DNA from: Drosophila miranda
Taxonomy: Eukaryota > Arthropoda > Insecta > Diptera > Drosophilidae
Direction: 5' to 3'
Length of the DNA stretch: 64,000 bases
NCBI RefSeq assembly: GCF_003369915.1
Contig: NC_046675.1
Coordinates: 16,368,001-16,432,000 of the forward strand
A program made the position numbers and the translations under genes. Under the pieces are notes generated by a model, which searched no databases, had not been told where the DNA came from, and saw only the letters and a program-made list of their open reading frames with translations. Of the stretch, positions 57,201 to 64,000 are shown piece after piece (the first letter of the stretch is position 1; each line of letters starts with the position of its first letter).

Positions 57201-60168
57201 TGGTTGTCAAGTGGTTGTCGAGCTATGATGAGTCCTTGTGTGTCTGGGAAGTCTTTTGGGCAATGACAAACTCAAAGTAATTTAATTTACGCAGACTTTG
57301 GCCAGGGCTGGATAAAAGAACAGACACATTATCTGTGGTATCCAGAGTATGAAAATCTGGAATGCCATGAACAAGTCTAGCTACCAGCTTTCGCGTGTTC
57401 CAGCTCTCTATTTGTATGGGTCATTCTTCTCGCTTAACTTTCCACAATCAACGCTTTAAAAATGTATATATTCCATGGAGCAACATGTTGAGCGTTAATG
57501 TCTTCCTTGGTTACTTGGTTACAAGTTTTCTCCATTAACTACTGTAAAATCGATTAATAGTCGGCCTAATCCCAATTGAACCTGACTACGTGACAGCCGT
57601 TAAGGATTTTAAATGGAAAATTCCTGATTTTATTGAATCCTGATTTAAAACAACTTTACTCAGTCGCAAGGTGTTGCAAGCCCGATAGAATTTTATAAGA
57701 AAATACAGAAACCCGGATTATCCCGACGAGCTTAAGCCTCAGGCCCTGGTTTTGCATCCAGCAGAATTTTCAAATGCGAATATAAATATCTCATAAATAC
57801 GAGTATCTACGCGTGTGCACTCCTTTCTGCTGACAAGTGAGCATAGAATGGGAAATTCAGGTGGGAGCCAGCCATAATCCTCGCGAACGAGGACATTTAC
57901 CAAAGACGGTAGGGATTTCATTTGACGATACGTCAAGCTGAGGAGCTGTCTCTGTCAGCGTCTGAGCATGTGTTAACGCCTGCTTTCAATGAAAATACTT
58001 TTCTACTGAGACGCCAAAGTACTTGTACTTTTCTAATTGAATTTCCGTGGAGCAACAACAGAGACTTCCGACCGGCAGGCGGATAGACAAAATATGCTTA
58101 GAAGCTCAAGCTGGCTAATGAAATTTCACCAAAAAAGAATAAGTCTACACATCAGACGTTCCCATTTTTGAGGTATCTGACCCCGAACGAGTGATAAATG
58201 ATAAAAGAAGTATATTATTTCGATCTTTTGTACTTGCCGTGTGATGATGATCAATTAGGTGATGGTGGTGGTGGTACTTAAGGGGTGCATGATACGATTG
58301 CTGGTAGTGCGAGCACAACTTAAAGAGATGCGACAATGCCGGGAACAGGAACAGCAGGAATTTCAGGAGCAACTTCTTTGCCGCACCAACGCCAATGACG
58401 ATTGGAAGCAACCAGAATAACTTGATCTTGATGATTTTGATGATTAGCAGCAATGCCAGGAATGACAGCACAATTTTACTGCGTAGAAATTTTTCTACCA
58501 GAAAATGAAACGAAAGTTAAAATGAAACCAGAGATTTTTGAGCATTTTTTCGTGTGTCGGCTGCATTGGCTGCAGTTTCTCGCTCGCTCTTTTTTGCAGA
58601 GAGTGAAAGCGCTTCTCATCTGCATCTGCGACTGCGTCTGCATCTGCTTGTGGGGTGCGGTGCGTGACTGCAGCAGCCACAAGCCAAGCCAAAAGACAAG
58701 CGAATGCGAATATTACTTACGTATTTTCTTCTGGATTATCATGCCAGCCAGCCGGGCCTTGACCACCTGTTTGGGTATTAGCTCCAGCTTGGCAATGATT
58801 CCATTTCCTTCGATGGAACGCGGCGAGATGCGAAATGTGGCGCCATTGAACATTACTTCTGGTAAATCTACTTCCAGATCGTGGGTCATCGCAAATTTAA
58901 TACTCTTGCCATACAGCGCCGTTGTCACTTCCTCGATGGGGGTTTCCGCCAGCGGGGCTATAAAAGAGAGAGATTCATGGGATGAAATGTGAATTGACTG
59001 CCTGGCATATTTGGGTTATGGAAAGTGCTGAGAACGAAACGAAACCTGGCGATTGCATAAACATAGCTTCTCAATTATCTCAATTTCTTTGCTAATTCTA
59101 AACGATGTTCAGCGGTTGCACAACTCCCGACGACCGGTTTAATTAATGTTAATGGGCAATTGTTACAGTTGTTACTCCAATACTTGCCGTGGCATTGGCC
59201 AAAGAAACCATTGATGGCTACCCAAAAGGCGAGTAATTGAGTGCGCAGTCAAAGCGCCGTGACTCACATGAATGAGAGATCGACTCGCCGCCGAAGATAT
59301 TTTACTACTCTCTTGGCGGCTTAGCTGTTGCTGTGCTGTGTCGGAGCAAAGATACATAAAAAATCAAATCAAAACCCAACAAGTGAAAGTTTTCTTTCAG
59401 TCGGCGGTGAACGTGCCCAGGTTGAGTAGAGGTAAACAACGAAACGAAGAAGAAAAGAATCAAATGTGAAAACTGATCGAACAAGCGACTGGTATGTGAG
59501 GCAAGGCAAGCCGAAGGGCTAGAGCGCCTCTTACATAAGATTTTTTGTCTCTTGATAAATGGAGTAAATGGGGACGGGTTGGAGTAAAACCACTTACCGG
59601 CGCGCGCCCTATTGGGAATCTCGTTTGCATTGTGCTGCTCCTGCTCCTTATCCGCCTCGTACTGCACTTGATTCTTAAAGAACTTGAGGCGCTGTGTCAC
59701 ATTCACATCCTGCACATCGAGGGCGTCATTTAGATAGCTGAAAACGTTCTTTTGAAAACACGAGATGTCTGGCCGGAGATAGCAATCGCGAATGATGCCA
59801 TTCCACAGCTCGTTGCCGCTGGTGAAGCGACGGGCCAAACGCAGCAGCACCGAATCGCTGCCGGCTCTTTCATCCATCTGCTTCCTGAGCGGTGTCGGCA
59901 TCGGCATCTGTGTGGCATTCACCACAGGCTGCCACTCTTCCTGTGCCAGTTCCGTGGCGGATTCTGTTGGCGCTAACTCTGTGACTGTCGCTGACTCCGT
60001 CGCTGTGTCAGGAGACTCAGTCGCTGTGTGACTCAAAGGTGTTGTGGAGAGATGGCGGCCAACGCGTCCACGTCCATGTCCATTCTGTGCAGTCTCATCC
60101 GCTTTGGCGACAAAGTTGATTAGACAGAGCATGGCCAAGAGCAGAAGCCAAGTATTTGATTTGACCAT
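51237..60168 (-). CDS. Large Osiris-family protein with Q-rich and C-terminal Cys region (740 aa, 9 exons)
   Basis: Hand-built model on the minus strand. Exons: 60168-59598, 58957-58721, 58494-58238, 56644-56466, 56311-55970, 55078-54874, 53632-53522, 53458-53280 and 51378-51237. All phases agree and the frame is open to TGA. The ATG at 60,168 starts a signal peptide (MVKSNTWLLLLAMLCLINFV). Residues 42-75 are Thr/Glu-rich. C129 and C137 form the Osiris two-Cys region. Exon 3 (270-355) holds the hydrophobic DUF1676 segment and a HHHHHLIDHHH patch. Exon 4 is Pro/His/Gly-rich, exons 5-6 are Gln-rich, and exons 8-9 contain four cysteines (DLCKERIVCSMYK; DCQSLYPQCTMPAK). Intron 3 uses a GC donor (ACG|GCAAGT). 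It is much longer than the usual 200-320-residue Osiris protein. The specific paralogue is not identified. Confidence 0.82.
51379..53279 (-). other. Intron 8 of the 740-aa Osiris gene
   Basis: A 1.9-kb intron bounded by CG|GTAAGT and TTGCAG|C. No nested gene was recognised. Short stretches with balanced composition (52,560-53,040) may be regulatory. Confidence 0.6.
53633..54873 (-). other. Intron 6 of the 740-aa Osiris gene
   Basis: A 1.24-kb phase-0 intron (TCG|GTGCGT, CATAG|CCC). It has nothing coding. It includes a 14-base A run near 54,102 and a T run near 54,766. Confidence 0.6.
55079..55969 (-). other. Intron 5 of the 740-aa Osiris gene
   Basis: An 891-base phase-2 intron with a weak-looking donor (AG|GTATAT) and the acceptor TTACAG. 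It carries copy 3 of the AT-rich repeat family. Confidence 0.55.
55513..55797 (+). mobile_element. AT-rich MITE-like repeat, copy 3 (intronic)
   Basis: This copy aligns with copy 2 over most of its length, including the shared CCAAAAGATTTTCAACGAGA and GTGGGAATTGTAAAATG strings and the right end TTTTTCTCTGGGTGTA. The left terminal repeat is degraded. It lies in intron 5 of the large Osiris gene and has no ORF. Confidence 0.7.
56645..58237 (-). other. Intron 3 of the 740-aa Osiris gene
   Basis: A 1.6-kb phase-0 intron with a GC donor (GCAAGT) and a TTTAG acceptor. No coding sequence is seen. Confidence 0.55.
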
Positions 60169-61145
60169 GCTGCTACCTGGGTGGCTCCAACTGTGATTTC
60201 GATTCCGACTGCAAATACGATTGCAGGTGCGATTTCTTTTGGCCCGCTTTGAGGATGTGCATTGACTCTCACTTGACGTCCAATTATGGAGCATCTGTAC
60301 GCTCTGTACGAGTATGTGTGTCGCCGGCGGGCTATGCATTTTCAATTTCAGTTTCACTCTCCGATTAGCACTTCCTTTAAACAACTGACACCGAGACAGT
60401 GATGTTGATGGCTGTTTACACCTTTAACCTGCAATTGCACAAAGAAATGGCAAGGCAATCAATGGGCCGCAATGGGTAGCCGTACCCGTAGCCAGTCTCC
60501 TCTGCAATTTGTCTGTTCCAAGCTGTTTATTTATTTGGATCCGCCTGACCGACTCTGAATCTGCCATCTACGTGCTTAGGAACTTTGAGCTGCTTAGGAA
60601 CGCCCTACCGTCTGGGCCGGACACAATGGCTGGGGCCAAGGCTTTATTGGCGAAATCGTTAGCCACTTGACAAATCAATTTGTGAGGCAGCAAAGTGTTC
60701 CGAGTAAAACCAGATTAGCCCGCAAACACAATTTCATTGATTTCCTGCTCCTCTCCTCTCTGGTAAATTCTTTTGGACTGTGCGTTGATTGTACTTTCTT
60801 CACGTATTTCACTTTGGATTCGTTTGTTTGTTTGGAGTTTCGCTGCCGCATTTAGCGCCTCGTTTTCTATTTGCTTTAGCCAACTGTTGGCCAGAAAAAG
60901 AGCTGTGCGGTTAGATACCACCTGCAATTACTTCATCAAGGCCTACGACACACCTACGGACTAACGGTGAGCGCGTATCGTTTCGTTGTGTCTGGTATCT
61001 GGCAGATACGTTATGTAGATCCCGGTTAGCAAGTTTTCGCGTGCGCATGCGTGCGCGTCTGGCGGACAACTGTGGAGGGAAGCTCTCGCGCTGTAAGCCA
61101 AGATCATGGCCAGCCCCAGGCAGACCGGTCGCTCTTTTGACTCCG

Positions 61146-61177
<32 letters not shown>

Positions 61178-61178
61178 A
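61146..61178. repeat. (TC)n microsatellite / GAGA tract
   Basis: A near-perfect TC run of about 16 units. On the minus strand it reads as a GAGA tract, the type of sequence bound by GAGA factor. Confidence 0.9.
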
Positions 61179-61189
61179 CCACTCTCTGG

Positions 61190-61230
61190 TTTCGTTCAGT
61201 CGTCGTTAACTTTTCGCATTGCAGTCGCCA
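61190..61230 (+). promoter_or_regulatory. Possible plus-strand promoter (GAGA + initiator)
   Basis: TCAGTC (61,196-61,201) matches the fly initiator and follows the GAGA tract by about 20 bases. AGTCG at 61,223-61,227 resembles a DPE but is about two bases too close. No downstream ORF is recognised, so this could be the start of an untranslated first exon or chance. Confidence 0.2.
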
Positions 61231-64000
61231 TCCGCAGTCTGGATCTTCCTGTGTATTCACACGTTGCCGTTGCAAAAATTGCTTCAAGATTCTTCCGCGG
61301 CTCAAAACCTTAACTGTAGTTTGTTGCTGATGTTTCTGCTTTTGCATTGACCACCGCTGAAAGTTGTTTGGCTGCGTTGTGGCTGAGTTTTCCAGTTAAC
61401 TTGGATTGTTTCAAGTGCACTTTGTCTGCTCGTTGGACGGTAATTCTGCACAGCGGCTGGCTGCGCTTTTCACGGCCATTTAGGATCCAACACAAACGAG
61501 TTTTTGCTATAAAGAAGAATAAAGATAAAGTGAATTCTATTATGTATTTATTGGGCTAGTATGTATATTCACCGAAACTCTTTTTGGGACTCCAAATTGG
61601 GTCAGCAATAGTCCGATAGCCCCACTGTGGTCTGTGAATATTTGTCAGAGAGAGGAAGAGGTTTCAAGCTTTGTATTCAAATGGGATATTAAGTGTCTTG
61701 GAGAACTCAAATTGAAAACGGCATTGGTGACAATAAAAAGCAATCAAGCTGTCAAATAAAAATTCCATTACCTTCCGCACTGAGCCCCGTTTCAATGGAT
61801 ATTCGCAACAAAAGACATGGAAGTTTTGTTTGCGGCATCAATAACCGAGATATCAATCTAAAGAGCTGACCAATTTGGGTTATTAGGCCAGGTTTTTCGG
61901 AGTGTTCCAACAGCATCTGCCAGGGAACCTCTGACCTCCAATGGCCTGGTGGCATTTTGTGGATTTCTAATTAGCTGGGAATCCTAGACATGCAATGTAA
62001 TAGCCTCTCCAGACTACTTGATATGTGTATAATGCAATCAATTATACTAAATAACGCGCACAGCTGCAGCTACATGACTTATGATTATTATTTTTAACGA
62101 GCTTCGACTTAGCGGCTCTCCGTAGCACAGGACGTATGCGTAATATACTTAAACGGCACCACAATATGTTTCATGTAACGCGTCGTGTTGTTATGGCTTT
62201 TCATATTAAAGGCTCTCCATTCTATTAAAGTGCCATGTCGACTTATGTCATGCCACAAAAATACCCATAAAAGACTGAGTACTCGTACACAATTGCTATA
62301 AAAATAATGGGCTGCTAAATCAAGTTTTGGGGAGGAACCATCACCAGCAGAAGAACTCACCCAACGACGCCCATCCTCTACAATGAAGTAAGCGCTCTCT
62401 TTGAGTTCAAGCCGAGTCGAAGACCCGGCCCAGGCCTGTCTGACCGTTAGGCGACTGACTTGAAGGGTTAGTGGCATAGAAACCATAGAACTTTTGGTCT
62501 TTAAGATTTGTGTGGACCTTATGTAAGATGTGGGATTTGGTTAATTCGTTTAATTCGCCTCTCGTTCTGCCATACCAGTTGACAACGGGCCCGACCCTTT
62601 CACTCGAATGCTTTCTGCTCTTTGAATAATGATTCAGTTACATTCATCTTAATGACACTTGAAAATGGCCAACCTTCCCCCATCCGTTGCCAGACAGATT
62701 ACGTTCGGGAAGGTAACAAGCTTTCCCTGTACGCTGTCATTTCTGTTGCCATTGCTGTTGCTGCTGCTGTGGCTGTCAGTGACAGCATTTCTGTGAGATT
62801 TTATTGCATTTTTATGTGACAATTTCTCGAGCAGACACACGCATCGCAGACAAAAAACATCACAGAGCTGCCCTGCCATCAAGTGGAAGGCATTTAAGAG
62901 CAATGTTTAACCAGAAGTTATGTAAAGTTTAAAAATACTCGTATGCATGCCCTTACGATGGAATCGCATCAATCTGAGAGCCATTCAGCGGCAGCTTTCG
63001 GTTTCGGTTTCAGTTTCAGTCGAACGCCCGCCCGGTGAATGTATCTAATAGATTACTAATTTCACTTCATGCGTGCCTGTATCTCTATCTCAGACTCTGT
63101 TCGGGAATAGCGTGCAAATATTTTTAAAAGTTGTTTAACTTTTGCTCTAGGTCTGTCTGCTAGTCTCACATTTCTTCTGTTGCGTTTTATTTGCGGTAAG
63201 AGAAATCCATAGGCAGCAAATTCACTTTCGTTGCGGTTAACCAACCTGACTTACTAATGGCTTATTAAGTCCAAATAGATCGGATTTACCATGGTTTTTT
63301 AATGTTTATCCATGGGCAAGGTAGAGTGCAATGAATTAAGTGGTAATTATTGCGCATATTTGATATGCCACAGAGCGGCAATAAAATAGCAAATAAATAT
63401 AACAGGCTTTGCATTAAAAATTACTGTCACCGCATCGACATTTATGTCGTATATGTATGTATGCGGTTTTATCGCTTCAAAATCTCTGCCAAAATGCTTT
63501 CCCTTTCCTGTCACTTTACTGCGATTATTCAGCAATATGCTGGGCTTTAAGGTACGAATAAAGTACAGCGTATTTCAAGCCATTTACTTACACTCTTCGC
63601 TACCCGCTTCTGGTCTCTATTCCCACTTTGTATAACATTATAAATATTTTGTTTTTAAGAATCTACAACCACTTGGCACGCCATTCAAACCCTAATTGGC
63701 ATTCTAATATACGAGTACCTGCTGCTGCTTGTTGGGTATTAGAGCGCGTTGAGATTCTCATCTGGCATGCGCTAATAACTCAAGTGAGTCGGGGCGGGGC
63801 GGGGCGGTAAGCGGTGGGTCTTTAAGAACTTTATTAAGCCGGCCCCAGACACCAGGAAATTTCACTTTTACATCCATTTCCACTCTTTCACTCGCATGCA
63901 GGAAGGTAAGAAACGGGTTTTGTTTCCACTTTTCGGTTGATAAGCCATCCCGGCAGTGCAGCACAGTGCAGCCTTGCAGTGACTGGTTATAACCGGCTTA

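Larger units (their letters stand above)
60400..64000. other. Non-coding flank upstream of the large Osiris gene
   Basis: No supported coding region. It contains a TC microsatellite at 61,146-61,178 followed by a TCAGTC initiator-like sequence, and TTTCGGTTTCAGTTTCAGT repeats near 63,000. Frames are short on both strands. Confidence 0.4.

Noticed and set aside
58471-58480. Alternative exon 3 acceptor (CGCAG at about 58,478) in the large Osiris gene
   Set aside because: It leaves one base too few and breaks the frame. TGGTAG at 58,495 with a good pyrimidine tract restores it.
60169-60384. N-terminal extension of the 740-aa Osiris protein starting at 60,384
   Set aside because: It would bury the obvious signal peptide 72 residues inside the protein. 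The ATG at 60,168 directly precedes it.
1-64000. tRNA genes, rRNA, CRISPR arrays or prokaryotic operon features
   Set aside because: I looked for tRNA A/B-box-like blocks and direct-repeat arrays and recognised none. The DNA is clearly insect nuclear. A tRNAscan or Infernal run would be needed to exclude small RNAs fully.

Overview
The window is eukaryotic, insect, and almost certainly a Drosophila (Element E / 3R-equivalent) euchromatic segment. The evidence is the polycistronic tarsal-less (tal/pri) smORF gene, an Nsf2-type NSF gene, SmD2, a PEBP tandem array and part of an Osiris gene cluster, together with short introns, CA/GA microsatellites and fly core-promoter motifs (Motif 1, DRE, motif 6, TATA). 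By recollection tal and Nsf2 lie together at 87F in D. melanogaster, while SmD2-PEBP-Osiris markers lie around 83. The juxtaposition here therefore suggests a non-melanogaster species with a rearranged Element E, possibly the obscura group. The species is inference, not read from the sequence.

Layout. 1-3,650: no coding sequence. About 3,850-5,950 (+): the tal transcript, with type-A peptides A1, A2 and A3, the 32-residue double-motif peptide AA and a 37-residue B ORF. 5,950-24,950: about 19 kb without a convincing gene, rich in microsatellites and the probable home of tal regulatory DNA. 25,289-27,627 (-): Nsf2 in two coding exons. 28,009-28,215 (-): a decayed ABCC-transporter fragment. 29,279-30,556 (-): a single-exon TRM13-type tRNA 2'-O-methyltransferase. 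30,609-31,265: two near-identical Motif 1/motif 6 promoters in inverted orientation with a decayed small ORF between them. 31,508-31,981 (+): SmD2, whose ATG is split by an intron. 32,116-34,689 (-): three tandem PEBP genes. 35,567-36,100: a doubtful ORF overlapping an antisense coding relic. 36,953-60,168 (-): four Osiris (DUF1676) genes, all on the minus strand: 276-aa, 273-aa and 313-aa members plus a 9-exon, 740-aa member with a Q-rich stretch and a C-terminal four-cysteine region. 60,400-64,000: no coding sequence found.

How the genes relate. Nsf2, TRM13 and SmD2 are housekeeping genes (membrane fusion, tRNA modification, splicing) and carry TATA-less Motif 1/DRE promoters. tal and the Osiris genes are developmental epidermal genes, and three Osiris genes have clear TATA boxes. 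The Osiris/PEBP block also carries short AT-rich inverted-terminal-repeat elements, including a three-copy family found at 40.6, 44.3 and 55.5 kb. Exon models were built by hand from splice sites and reading phase. They close without stops, but no transcript data were available.
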